A stretch of 64,000 nt of DNA, from assembly GCF_003815655.1 (NCBI RefSeq), contig NZ_CP033917.1, positions 3,720,001 through 3,784,000 on the forward strand, in the 5' to 3' direction. How positions within the stretch are numbered: the stretch's first letter is position 1; every line of letters begins with the position of its first letter. Positions 25,329-34,726 of this stretch are shown piece after piece. Made by a program: the position numbers and the translations under genes. The notes beneath the pieces are model-generated. The model had not been told where the DNA came from. It worked only from the letters and a program-made list of their open reading frames with translations, and did no database searches. Source of the stretch: Chryseobacterium sp. G0201 (GTDB lineage Bacteria > Bacteroidota > Bacteroidia > Flavobacteriales > Weeksellaceae).

Positions 25329-27971
25329 GTGAGATTTTTCCTTTTACTTATTGGTTTAAGTTTGAGTTATAACGCCATTGCGCAATCCTTGTCTGGTAAG
25401 GTTACTGATAGCTTAAATAAGCCGCTTTCTGATGTTTCACTGATGTTAAAAAGGAATAACATCATACTGGCATTTAAATCATCGGATGATAAAGGTTTCT
25501 TTACGATTATTTTACCACCAGGGATCTCGTTAGATTCTCTGATCTTGGAAGCCAGTATTTTAAGTTATGATAAGCAGGTTGTCAATTTGCATAAGAATCA
25601 GTTGTTCTACGAATTCCATTTAAAGGAAAACGCTAACCAGCTTGCGACGATAAATGTCAAAAACATAAGACCAGTATTAAAAGTAAGAGGGGATACAATA
25701 AGCTATAAGACATCTGATTTTAGTAATAATAATGATCGTGTGATAGGTGATGTCCTGCGGAGAATGCCTGGTATTTCTGTGGACAAAGAAGGTAAAATCG
25801 CATTTAACGGTAAATCAATTTCCAACCTCTATATTGATGGAGATGATCTTTTAGATGATAAATATAACATTGCAACAAAGTCAATTCCCAACGGGATCGT
25901 GAACCAGGTTGAGGTGCTGCAAAATCATCAGCCAGTAAAGATGTTAAAAGATAAAGTGGTGAGTGATAAAGTCGCAATAAACCTGAAAATAAGTGATGGT
26001 GCTAAACTGAGGCTTATTGGAAATGAAACCATTGGTGCGGGTGTCAAGGATCTGTATTTCGCAGATATGAATGCGATGATGTTCTCGGGGAAATTTAAGG
26101 GAATAAACTATTTAAAGGCAAATAATACAGCCACGGATCTCTCTGAAGATCTCATAGCCCATAATACTGGAGACTATCAAAAAAGAATTGATAACAATAA
26201 ACCACAGCCATTACTTTTTTTGCCCTCATATGCTCCAGCAGGATTGAGCCGTGATAAATACCTGCGCAATAATTCTTTTATCTTTAATGTCAATAATCTG
26301 GTAAATCTGAGGAAAGATGAACAGTTGAAAATAAATGCCTACACGACCTTTGATAAGGAAAACCGTGATTATTCCAGTATAACTAAGATTATTCTACCCT
26401 CACAAACGGTTATTTATAGGGACGGTCAGAACACGCATTTGACATCAAGAGCATGGAATGTCAACTTTAATTATTTGCTAAATAAGGATAAGTACTATTT
26501 GAGTAATAGCTTTCTTTTCAATAAAAGTAATGCTGATAATATTTCAAACATCTCAAGTGGTATAGATTTTTCACAAAAACTACAGAATACCCGGCTTGAT
26601 ATTTCCAATGAATTTAACCTGATGAGGTATACGAAGCAAAGTAATCTTTACGAGATATACAGTTATTTCAACCGGAGTAGCATTAAGGATCAAAGTAATT
26701 TCGAACCAGGTATCTACCCTGAAATATTTAATCAGGGGGTGCCATTCTCTTACTTAATGCAGTCAGCGCATATTCCCTCCTGGTTCACTAACAGTTATTT
26801 TTTGTACAGAATTCCAAAAGGAAAATTAACCCAGAGCTATAAAACAGGTATCTCTTATCAAAACCAGGTTCTTTTATCGCAACTTTCTCCATCTATCTTA
26901 TCAGGCACAATCGATAGTTCCCGAAATAATTTGACTTGGCAAAAATTAAAAGTATATGGCGAGGCGTCTTATGATTGGATTTTCGAAAAAGCGAAGATTA
27001 GCCTGCAATTGCCGGTTAGTTACCAACAGATGAATTTAACTGATACCAACTATAGTTATAAACCCTCTCTAAAACGATTGTTCTTCAATCCTTACTTTCT
27101 TTTGAAATACTATGTTGGAAAGGAAAGTGATTTTTCACTGACCTATAGTATGAGAAGTGACATTGGAACGATTAATGAGTTTTACAGAGGATATGTACTT
27201 TCCAGCTTCCGAAATCTAAATGCTAATGATGGAACAATTTCACAGCAACGCAATCAATCTGTTGCTCTTGGATACAATTATAAGGAATCAATAAGTATGT
27301 TTTTTACAAGTGTCTTTGTCGCATTCAGCCAGGTTCACAATAATAATATCCAGTCTCAGTTATACTTCAATAATTTTCAGAAAAATGTTATGATACCCAT
27401 ACCTTATAATACAAGTAGCTGGTTGATAAACGGGAGGATGAGCAAATATATATATCCATTACATTCAACTTTGACCGCTAACTTAAGCTACCAGATTAGC
27501 ACAAGTAGTCAATTTCAGAATAATATATTGGTTCCGGTAAATGTTATTATTCCAATGACTGAGCTAAACATAGAAAGTAGTTTAAGCAAGAAAATCAGCC
27601 TAAGCTATAATATTAACTTGTCAAGGTATCGTACAGTAGTCAATGGTAATTTTGCAAATCCCTTGAAAACAGGGCAACTCACTTATAAGGCTGCGCTTTC
27701 TTATAATTTATTTGATCAGCTAACATTGGCTTGTGAAAACAGTTTTTTTCATTACAACCAGTCTGGCAGCGAATCACTAAATTATAATTTTCTTGATGCT
27801 AAAATAAAATACAGATTATTTAAATCGCGGCTAGAACTTGAAGGGACAGCAAAGAACATTCTAAATATTGAGCATTATTCAACAAGAAGTTTACTTGAAT
27901 TGACTCAAACAAGTAGCACTTATGAATTGCCTGGCAGAATGATCTTGCTAAAAGCAAATTTTTCACTTTGA
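25329..27971 (+). CDS. TonB-dependent-receptor-like outer-membrane protein
   Basis: 880 aa starting at a GTG just behind the GLPGLI stop. A signal peptide (FFLLLIGLSLSYNAIAQ) precedes a carboxypeptidase-regulatory-like domain (~residues 20-105; SLSGKVTDSLNKPLSDVSLM). A plug-like domain (~115-225; VIGDVLRRMPGISVDKEGKI, SISNLYIDGDDLLDD) leads into a long barrel ending GRMILLKANFSL. There is no SusD partner. It belongs to the group that pairs with GLPGLI proteins. Likely a peptide or small-protein importer or exporter, possibly for the two Cys peptides upstream. The substrate is inferred only. Confidence 0.82.
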   Translation: MRFFLLLIGLSLSYNAIAQSLSGKVTDSLNKPLSDVSLMLKRNNIILAFKSSDDKGFFTIILPPGISLDSLILEASILSYDKQVVNLHKNQLFYEFHLKENANQLATINVKNIRPVLKVRGDTISYKTSDFSNNNDRVIGDVLRRMPGISVDKEGKIAFNGKSISNLYIDGDDLLDDKYNIATKSIPNGIVNQVEVLQNHQPVKMLKDKVVSDKVAINLKISDGAKLRLIGNETIGAGVKDLYFADMNAMMFSGKFKGINYLKANNTATDLSEDLIAHNTGDYQKRIDNNKPQPLLFLPSYAPAGLSRDKYLRNNSFIFNVNNLVNLRKDEQLKINAYTTFDKENRDYSSITKIILPSQTVIYRDGQNTHLTSRAWNVNFNYLLNKDKYYLSNSFLFNKSNADNISNISSGIDFSQKLQNTRLDISNEFNLMRYTKQSNLYEIYSYFNRSSIKDQSNFEPGIYPEIFNQGVPFSYLMQSAHIPSWFTNSYFLYRIPKGKLTQSYKTGISYQNQVLLSQLSPSILSGTIDSSRNNLTWQKLKVYGEASYDWIFEKAKISLQLPVSYQQMNLTDTNYSYKPSLKRLFFNPYFLLKYYVGKESDFSLTYSMRSDIGTINEFYRGYVLSSFRNLNANDGTISQQRNQSVALGYNYKESISMFFTSVFVAFSQVHNNNIQSQLYFNNFQKNVMIPIPYNTSSWLINGRMSKYIYPLHSTLTANLSYQISTSSQFQNNILVPVNVIIPMTELNIESSLSKKISLSYNINLSRYRTVVNGNFANPLKTGQLTYKAALSYNLFDQLTLACENSFFHYNQSGSESLNYNFLDAKIKYRLFKSRLELEGTAKNILNIEHYSTRSLLELTQTSSTYELPGRMILLKANFSL

Positions 27972-28109
27972 AAGGTCAATAAGGTTTAATTATTAAGCGA
28001 TAGTTTATTTTAAAACGCTACATGATGAGCGAAGTACTATCAAGATATTTTATTTACATTCCTTTTATATTAGACAACTTTCCATCTCGGAATAATGTAA
28101 GATTTGTAA

Positions 28110-28238
28110 AGACGGTTTGCAGAAATCCAGTTTAGGGTGTGATTGTTATCTCCTGCTGGTTATGGTATAAGTAGATTTTCCAACCATTCTTATCCGCAGG
28201 AACATGAAATTGGATTGCCCAGAATGAAAATGAATTAG
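28110..28238 (+). pseudogene. Decayed 3' end of a dnaE2-like gene
   Basis: The stretch aligns with the 3' end of the intact polymerase gene. Translated pieces read DCYLLLVMV-stop-VDF-PTI, matching GGCYLLLGTVEVDFHFPTI near 18745, and then SYPQEHEIGLPRMKMN-stop, matching LPYPQEHEIGLPRRMIK-stop. An in-frame TAA replaces a Glu codon, and a deletion of roughly 120 bases joins the two parts. Divergence is spread over many positions, so this is an old or foreign relic and not a fresh duplication. It lies 9.3 kb downstream of the intact gene in the same orientation. Confidence 0.75.
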
Positions 28239-28836
28239 AAATTTTAATCATTTTCGGTCCCTGATCATGATTTTTTTAATCTTAAATACACTAAAAAAGA
28301 TTTTTAATCTATGATATTTCTGGTTTCGTTAAACTGGGTGTTAAACCATCATCATACTGACCTAACGGCTGTTAGTAGTAGAATTACTACAGAATCTCAA
28401 ATATTACTAAAAAAATGGAGTGGTTTAAAAATATAGTTTATCTTTATTACGAAAATCACCATAGCACGAAATATTAACTGTTAAAAGTTTTAAAATTATG
28501 ATAAACTAAAAAGTAATTTAGATCTGAACAGGAGTACAATCAACAGTCTTATCAAATGATTTACTCCTTGAGTTTTATAATTAGTCAAAAAATATCGCCC
28601 CTGATGTTCGGACTAAGAAGGCTCCCCGCCTGGAAACCAATAGCTCAACAATCAAAAGACAAAATCAAGATACTTACAGATTCACTCGCTTAGGGTTTAT
28701 CCTGGTTTTTTTGTCCTATGAAAATTAAGCTAATTCAATTAAATATGCAGCCATTATTACGGGTATAATCTGTACTGCAATTATATTTTAAGGATTAATT
28801 TCCTTGCACATAAACACAATCAGAAAAAATTATGCG
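28239..28836. other. Long intergenic region, no gene seen
   Basis: About 600 AT-rich bases between the dnaE relic and the VgrG gene. No open frame with coding character, no strong hairpin and no RNA gene is seen. It should contain the promoter of the type VI island. Confidence 0.4.
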
Positions 28837-30948
28837 ATGTTTCAAAATAGTAAATCATCAAAAGATCAAGTTCCTAAACTTGGCCAAAGTTCTGATCCAA
28901 TCAAACAGGTAACTGAAAATATTGGAAAAGAAACTTTAAATAAAATAGATCAGAAATTATCCGATAAAGTTCAGAAGACCGGGCAGACAATAAACCAGGC
29001 ACAAACATATTCCAATATGTTTATGAATCAGGTCATCCAGCCCAACAATCCATCCATAACACCAGATAAAGTTTGGAAAAATCAGCCTGTCTCCAAAATA
29101 CATAATGCCAAGGCGATTGCCGAAAATCAAATTTTAGGGATTAACCGTGTGGTTAAGCTAGAAATTGTCATTGAAGGTAAGGTAATAAAGCATTTCAAAC
29201 ATTTCAAATTAAAACAGAGTGCTGTAAAACACCATGAATTCAGTTTGATGCTGGCTCATGATACATTGGGCAGTGCTGAAAATCATAATTTGGAAGAGGC
29301 CCAAAATTTTTTGGGAAAACGAATTACCGTAATTTTTAAATATAAAGATGTAGAAGATGGCCCAGAAAGGAATTTTGTTGGCGTGATTACACAAGTTGGT
29401 TTCAGTCAGGAAAAAGGCAGTTTAGGGAATATTCTTCTTCACGGCTTTAGCCCTACTATTTTGCTGGATGCTGCGCCTCATATTCAAAGTTTTGGTGGCA
29501 AACAGGAAATCAGTCTCAACAGCCTTGCAGATCAGGTAATCAAAGAAGGATTGGGAGCAAGCAAATTTGACTTCAGGGTAAATGCACAGCATGGAAATAT
29601 CTCTTATAGCTCGCAATATGAAGAAACCCATTATAATTATCTGGCAAGAATAGCCGAAGCTTATGGCGAGCAGTTCTTCTATGACGGTGAAGTATTGCAT
29701 TTCGGGAAACTGCCACCGCAGGAAAAGCCTGTTAAGCTTACTTATGGCAGCACTGTAAATGATGTAAATATTATGATGAACGTGCAACATGTAAATCCTA
29801 CTTTTTATGGTTATAACAGCAGCAAAAATGAAAAACTAGAAACTGGAAATTCAAAAATCAGCCATACATCAGACATTGCAAAACGTGCTTACGAAATATC
29901 AGAAAAAACGTTTTCGACACCTTCTTTAAGGGTAGCGCCTATAAAAGCATCTTCATTTATGGATATTGATGCTTCACAAAAAGGTACCGCCGGTAGTAAA
30001 GCCTCAGAAGTTTTTATAACCTCAGGAACTTCTACTATTCCATTTTTATACCCAGGTTGCATTGCAGATATTGAAATGCGTAAATCGGATAGTAACGAAA
30101 CCAGCTACTTTACAAAACTTATGATTATAGATGTTAATCATGAAGTAGATGCAAGGGGTTACTATACCGGAACGTTTGAAGCGATTGCATCAGATACCGG
30201 TTTTATCCCTCGTCCGGAGTTTCATGTACCTAAAGCAGAACCACAATTTGCAAAAGTTATATCTAATACCGATCCACAAAACCAGGGGAGAGTGCAGGTA
30301 AAGTTTGACTGGCAGAACGGAGATAGCATATCAGAATTTATCCGCGTGATGACGCCCGATGCCGGAGGCAGTGATAAGGTAAGTAAAAACCGTGGCTTTA
30401 TGGCTGTTCCCGAAGTTGGAGATCAGGTCATCGTTAATTTTGTTCATCAACATCCCGACCGACCGTTTGTAATGGGCGGAATGTTTCACGGTGGAGTTGG
30501 TGGCGGGGGCGGACAAAATAATAACGTGAAAAGTTTGAGCAGCCGAAGCGGAAACAAGCTTGAATTAAATGATGGAGAGGGGTCTGTATTCCTGACCGAT
30601 CAGGGCGGTGCCAATATGAAATTTGACGGTAACGGAAATGCAGCAACAAGTGCCAATAGCAGTCATCATGTAACTGCGGGAAATAAGCATTCTACGAACG
30701 TTGGAAAGGGTCAAAGTGTATTAACTATGGGCGATGATGGTGTTATAGATCTGAGTGGAACTTCAAAGGTTATTTTAAAAGTTGGAAGCAGTACTATAAC
30801 AATAGATGGCGAAAGTATTACCGTGAAATCTAAAACAGTAAATGTTGAAGGAACCTCCACCACTAATGTAGGAAAAGCCAAAGGAAGCCCTGGAATGATC
30901 GTGACAAGCGAAGTGAAAATTACCGGTAAAGATGTATTTATAAATTAA
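28837..30948 (+). CDS. vgrG: Type VI secretion system VgrG spike protein
   Basis: 703 aa from the ATG at 28837 (the longer frame needs a TTG). A ~110-residue N-terminal extension rich in Lys, Gln and Asn is followed by the gp27-like hub (KLEIVIEGKVIKHFKHFKLK, then EDGPERNFVGVITQVGFSQE). The gp5 OB-fold follows at ~480-560 (AKVISNTDPQNQGRVQVKFD, GFMAVPEVGDQVIVNFVHQH, DRPFVMGGMFHGG), then a beta-helical spike (SGNKLELNDGEGSVFLTDQG, SSTITIDGESITVKSKTVNV). VgrG punctures target cells and carries effectors. No other T6SS structural gene is in the window, so this is an orphan spike serving the effector at 32244. Confidence 0.92.
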   Translation: MFQNSKSSKDQVPKLGQSSDPIKQVTENIGKETLNKIDQKLSDKVQKTGQTINQAQTYSNMFMNQVIQPNNPSITPDKVWKNQPVSKIHNAKAIAENQILGINRVVKLEIVIEGKVIKHFKHFKLKQSAVKHHEFSLMLAHDTLGSAENHNLEEAQNFLGKRITVIFKYKDVEDGPERNFVGVITQVGFSQEKGSLGNILLHGFSPTILLDAAPHIQSFGGKQEISLNSLADQVIKEGLGASKFDFRVNAQHGNISYSSQYEETHYNYLARIAEAYGEQFFYDGEVLHFGKLPPQEKPVKLTYGSTVNDVNIMMNVQHVNPTFYGYNSSKNEKLETGNSKISHTSDIAKRAYEISEKTFSTPSLRVAPIKASSFMDIDASQKGTAGSKASEVFITSGTSTIPFLYPGCIADIEMRKSDSNETSYFTKLMIIDVNHEVDARGYYTGTFEAIASDTGFIPRPEFHVPKAEPQFAKVISNTDPQNQGRVQVKFDWQNGDSISEFIRVMTPDAGGSDKVSKNRGFMAVPEVGDQVIVNFVHQHPDRPFVMGGMFHGGVGGGGGQNNNVKSLSSRSGNKLELNDGEGSVFLTDQGGANMKFDGNGNAATSANSSHHVTAGNKHSTNVGKGQSVLTMGDDGVIDLSGTSKVILKVGSSTITIDGESITVKSKTVNVEGTSTTNVGKAKGSPGMIVTSEVKITGKDVFIN

Positions 30949-30952
30949 AAGT

Positions 30953-31900
30953 ATGATAAACGATAAAAGAATCAAGATAAGACAACCCTTTAGGGATCAA
31001 TATACACTTTCCATTGATGCTGAGGTAAATGCAATAGAATCTACTATCCTTTCTACAGTTGAAATACGATATGATTTTCAAGTGCTGAGCATAAGGGAAG
31101 ATTTTGTAGAAGTAAGGCTTTTGGTGCTGGAAAGTAAAGTGGTAAAGGCAAATAATCCAATGGTTAAGGAGGTGGCACAGGTAAGCCAGGTTTTTGGGCG
31201 GATGTATAACGAACTGCACCTGCAAATAGCGCCGAGTGGCAAAGTACTAAAAGTGCTTAACACCGATTTTATTTTATCAAAATGGGCAGAGACCAAAGCA
31301 GAAATACAGAAACATATTTCAGGAAACGCAGAATTGGAACAAGCCATAACCTTACATGATGAAATTTTTAATAACGCTGATAAGGTGATGATCGCGGTTC
31401 AGGCCAACGAATTTTTCGCCATGTATTTTGGACATGTATATGATACCGATTTACGAGCGGCTAAAAAGATTTTTGGTACTAATATTTTTAATACCGCAAA
31501 TCTGGAATGGAACCTTAAATCTGAATGTAATTCAACATTACCTGTTCAGGGCAAAGAAACATTGATTGTTAATACCAAGGCTTATCCGCAGTTGCCATTA
31601 AGTGATGGCTTTTGTAATGCTGCTTATCATCAATTTAAAGACAAAATTAAAATTGACCCTGTGCAGATCAAGATGATACAGGATGAAGAGCGTTTAGTAG
31701 AATATGAAAGCGGAAGACTAAGAAGATCTGATGTAAGTAAAATGGAGGAAGTAAATCCCGAAAAGCTATATCATAAATTTAAGTTTACGATGGTGAGCGA
31801 TGGAGAAAAACAAACGCTTGAAAAAAACAAACATACCGAAAATGAGACAAAAGCTGCACCAGAAAATGATGAAAAAATATATGGCGTAAGATGGTCATGA
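30953..31900 (+). CDS. Unknown protein of the VgrG island, possible effector adaptor
   Basis: 315 aa, 4 bases after vgrG, no signal peptide. The N-terminal ~100 residues are strand-rich (QYTLSIDAEVNAIESTILST, FVEVRLLVLESKVVKANNP), the middle is helical (ILSKWAETKAEIQKHISGNA), and the C-terminal 40 residues are a charged tail. I do not recognise the family. A place between spike and effector genes is usual for adaptors or chaperones that load effectors onto VgrG, so that role is proposed from position alone. Confidence 0.6.
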   Translation: MINDKRIKIRQPFRDQYTLSIDAEVNAIESTILSTVEIRYDFQVLSIREDFVEVRLLVLESKVVKANNPMVKEVAQVSQVFGRMYNELHLQIAPSGKVLKVLNTDFILSKWAETKAEIQKHISGNAELEQAITLHDEIFNNADKVMIAVQANEFFAMYFGHVYDTDLRAAKKIFGTNIFNTANLEWNLKSECNSTLPVQGKETLIVNTKAYPQLPLSDGFCNAAYHQFKDKIKIDPVQIKMIQDEERLVEYESGRLRRSDVSKMEEVNPEKLYHKFKFTMVSDGEKQTLEKNKHTENETKAAPENDEKIYGVRWS

Positions 31901-31990
31901 TTTATGCCCTGAAACCAGTTGTAAGAACAGTTAAAGCAGGAGCTTTATCTACTGTGACAATAGGAAGGATTCGGATTTAAAAATACAATT

Positions 31991-32254
31991 ATGAAACCTG
32001 TACATACAAAAAAATCATTTTTAGAATCAGAAAAAAAATGGCAAAAGACTTTCCAAATATGGCATCTCAGTATTCGGATTGGGTTAACCATAAATTTTGG
32101 TACTTCGTCATTTTTTATTGAAAAGAGTTTTAAAAAAGGAGAGCACATCTTTCTTCGTCAGCATGTTTTTCAAAAAATATACAACGGGGACAAGATAAGA
32201 TTGGCACATCATACACGAAAGCAAATTTTGAAAAAAGTAATAAGTGGGCAATAA
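31991..32254 (+). CDS. Doubtful small ORF before the PoNe effector, possibly a frameshifted remnant
   Basis: 87 aa, overlapping the effector start by 11 bases. The product is basic (KKGEHIFLRQHVFQKIYNGD) and has no recognised domain. Another frame from 32039 reads MAKDFPNMASQYSDWVNHKF before a stop near 32120 and looks at least as protein-like, so the true gene may be broken between these frames. It may also be a short leader that brings ribosomes to the GTG start of the effector. Low confidence that it is translated as drawn. Confidence 0.3.
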   Translation: MKPVHTKKSFLESEKKWQKTFQIWHLSIRIGLTINFGTSSFFIEKSFKKGEHIFLRQHVFQKIYNGDKIRLAHHTRKQILKKVISGQ

Positions 32255-33926
32255 AAGAATCACTGAGAACGACTTTTGGCAGTGTACAAACGGAGCTGTA
32301 CCCGCACAGCTGCAAGGCTCCAATAAAACTACCAAAAAAGCATCAGGAGAAAAATATATAACTGTTAATGATAAAGCAACCAGTAGCTGGATAGATTTTG
32401 GCTGTACTAAGCTTATGCTAATATATGCACTATTGGCAGCAGCTGTAGTTGTAATTGCGGCAATGACTGTAGCTACAGGTGGAGCAGCGCTGATCGCATT
32501 AGGGGCACTTGCTGGTTTGGCGGGTGCTGCCTGGGGAGCAGTTGTAGGAACTATGCTTTGTGGCCATCTGGGTGCCAAAATAAGAACATGGGTAGAAGTA
32601 CCCAAAGCTAATAGAACTGTAATACAAGGCGTTACGCAGGTAACGGGTGATTTTAAAATGACTTGCATGATACCTGGAGGTATAGTTACCTTTAATCCTA
32701 AAATAAAAAACTGGAATCAGGCAATAGCATTGGGTGCATCCAATTATTTGGGTAAACTAATGGAAGGAATGATGGCTGGTGCTGCAGTAGGTATGGCAGG
32801 CGCATTATGGGCGGGAGGTGCATCAGCGTTTGCAAGTGGCGGAATAAGGGGGATTGGACAGGCTGCGTGGCAATTTGCTAAAAGTTGCCCTATGAATGTC
32901 GTAAAAAATATTGCTGCTTCCTTTGGTTATGCTGGGGCAGGTGCAAGCACAACTGCCGTTTGGACAACAGTTGGTACAGCAGTTGGCATACGTACAGTTA
33001 CTGCGACACAGGCTGGCTTAGGGCATTACGGTAATACAGGAGAATCTGGCTGGGGAGCCGCTGGACAAGGCGTTTTCGCAATGGAAACCGGCATGTATGA
33101 ATCTGGACACAATATGGCCGGCAGTGCTTTAGGATGGAAAAAGGAAGACGGAACAGGATATTCTACAAGTTGGCAGGATGTTGCAGGTATGGCAATGCTA
33201 TTATCTCCGGTACATAAAGCTCCTGAAGAGTTGACCAGTAAAGCCGAACCAAAAAGTAAAGTTGAAGAACCTGTAAACGATGGTGAAACTAAAAAAACCG
33301 ACGAGGAGCAAACTGTTAAAGATGCAAACGTAGCAGAAAGCGAAGCAGGTGGGCCAGCGGGAGAAAGAGAGGCATTTGAAGATGCCACGAGTTTAGATGC
33401 AGATTCAATAGCTCAAAGAGACCAGATTAATGGAGTAGAAGATGGATCAATACCATTGGAAGGTTATGAGGGTCATAAAAAAGGAAATCACCAAAGAAAA
33501 GGAAACTATGGTGAAATGAAAATGGATCAAAATATCGAAGGGATAACAGAAATAAATGGGCAACCCGCAGATTTAACAGCATTGCACGAAAAAATTACTA
33601 ACGTTGATCAAAACGGACATAAAGGAATTGATGGTGTATACGAAAATGCGTCCCCTCCCCCTAAATATGTTATAGTAGAAGCCAAGTATGGAAGTTCTGA
33701 TCTAAGTCAAACTCCTAAAGACGGACCCCAAATGAGTAAGGACTGGATTTTGGGTAGTGAGAGATTAGAAAATGCAGTTGGGCCTGAAATTGCTGATGAC
33801 ATTCGTTTCGAAATAGAAAACAATCCATCAAACGTACAGCGAGTACTATCACATGTTGACGCTAATGGTAACGTAACTACAAGTACTATTGACGCAAATG
33901 GGAATGTTACAGGTCCATGGCCTTAA
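32244..33926 (+). CDS. Type VI effector: PAAR-like N-terminus with C-terminal PoNe-type DNase
   Basis: 560 aa from a GTG, the only start available because a stop codon is immediately upstream. The N-terminal ~320 residues are a PAAR-like delivery region: ENDFWQCTNGAVPAQLQG, then FKMTCMIPGGIVTFNPKIKN, interrupted by Ala/Gly-rich hydrophobic helices (~60-105 and 160-250). A charged linker (Glu/Lys/Asp, ~335-400) precedes a C-terminal domain with KGNYGEMKMDQN, KGIDGVYENASPPPKYVIVE and AKYGSSDL, the PD-(D/E)xK core of PoNe nucleases (Glu, Asp, E-x-K). It degrades target-cell DNA. The protein ends in TVST-type short repeats (DANGNVTTSTIDANGNVTG). The next gene is the matching immunity protein. Confidence 0.85.
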   Translation: MGNKRITENDFWQCTNGAVPAQLQGSNKTTKKASGEKYITVNDKATSSWIDFGCTKLMLIYALLAAAVVVIAAMTVATGGAALIALGALAGLAGAAWGAVVGTMLCGHLGAKIRTWVEVPKANRTVIQGVTQVTGDFKMTCMIPGGIVTFNPKIKNWNQAIALGASNYLGKLMEGMMAGAAVGMAGALWAGGASAFASGGIRGIGQAAWQFAKSCPMNVVKNIAASFGYAGAGASTTAVWTTVGTAVGIRTVTATQAGLGHYGNTGESGWGAAGQGVFAMETGMYESGHNMAGSALGWKKEDGTGYSTSWQDVAGMAMLLSPVHKAPEELTSKAEPKSKVEEPVNDGETKKTDEEQTVKDANVAESEAGGPAGEREAFEDATSLDADSIAQRDQINGVEDGSIPLEGYEGHKKGNHQRKGNYGEMKMDQNIEGITEINGQPADLTALHEKITNVDQNGHKGIDGVYENASPPPKYVIVEAKYGSSDLSQTPKDGPQMSKDWILGSERLENAVGPEIADDIRFEIENNPSNVQRVLSHVDANGNVTTSTIDANGNVTGPWP

Positions 33927-33959
33927 GAAAATTTATTAAATTTGAAGATAAACAATAAT

Positions 33960-34670
33960 ATGGTACGAGATAAAATTAAGCCACAAGAGTATTTTGATTC
34001 ATATATTCAGAATACTCAAAAAAGGAAAAGTAAATATATCGAGAAAATAGAAGGATTAGATGATCCGCATCAAGGATACATAAATAGTGCAATCACATTA
34101 GATCTTTTTACACGGAACCTATTTATAGCAAAGTATTCGGAAGGTTATGAAGTTTCACAACTACGACATGACTACGTAAAATCTATAAAATTGTTTGAAT
34201 TAACTTATAATTCTACCTCTTTTTATGTTCAAATGTTGTGGATGATATCTATTGGAATAATGTTAGATATAGAAGCAGATGAATTTTCCAAACTTATAGA
34301 GTTAATTAAGAAAGATGATCCAAATGACTATTTAATAGATTTTCTATTATGTAAAAAAGTAAATTGGGACAAACAAGCTAAAAACTTTAAATTTCCTGAT
34401 CCCTATCAGTCATTAGAGCAAGTTATATCTTTAGCGACGAGTGGTGAGAAAGAAAAGGCAGTAGAGAAACTAAAATTATATTTAGATAAAGAATGGTACA
34501 AAGGACATTCAGATACGGGATGGTACGATAATCATAAAAGTAAACACGACACTTATGCAGGATATTGGAGTTGGGAAAGTGGCGCATTGGTACAAGTTTT
34601 AGGCTTAGATGATAGTTCTCTAAAGGATCAACAATATTACCCTTATGATATGGTTCATTGGAATGATTAG
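33960..34670 (+). CDS. PoNi-type immunity protein (DUF1911-like)
   Basis: 236 aa from the ATG at 33960, 33 bases behind the effector (a TTG at 33942 is the alternative). All helical, cytoplasmic. The C-terminal block AGYWSWESGALVQVLGLDDS, then YYPYDMVHW, is the hallmark of the PoNe immunity family. It binds and blocks the nuclease of its own cell. The pairing with the PoNe domain just upstream supports both calls. Base composition is slightly more AT-rich than the effector. Confidence 0.88.
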   Translation: MVRDKIKPQEYFDSYIQNTQKRKSKYIEKIEGLDDPHQGYINSAITLDLFTRNLFIAKYSEGYEVSQLRHDYVKSIKLFELTYNSTSFYVQMLWMISIGIMLDIEADEFSKLIELIKKDDPNDYLIDFLLCKKVNWDKQAKNFKFPDPYQSLEQVISLATSGEKEKAVEKLKLYLDKEWYKGHSDTGWYDNHKSKHDTYAGYWSWESGALVQVLGLDDSSLKDQQYYPYDMVHWND

Positions 34671-34702
34671 AAATTAATTTGAAGAATATTTGATTAAACA
34701 AG

Positions 34703-34726
34703 ACTACCTGAAATTTTTCAGGTAGT
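34703..34726. terminator. Hairpin after the immunity gene
   Basis: Perfect 10-11 bp stem actacctgaa / ttcaggtagt around a few T residues, 33 bases behind the immunity stop. The T tract afterwards is short, so it may be a weak terminator or an mRNA-stabilising end. Confidence 0.55.
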
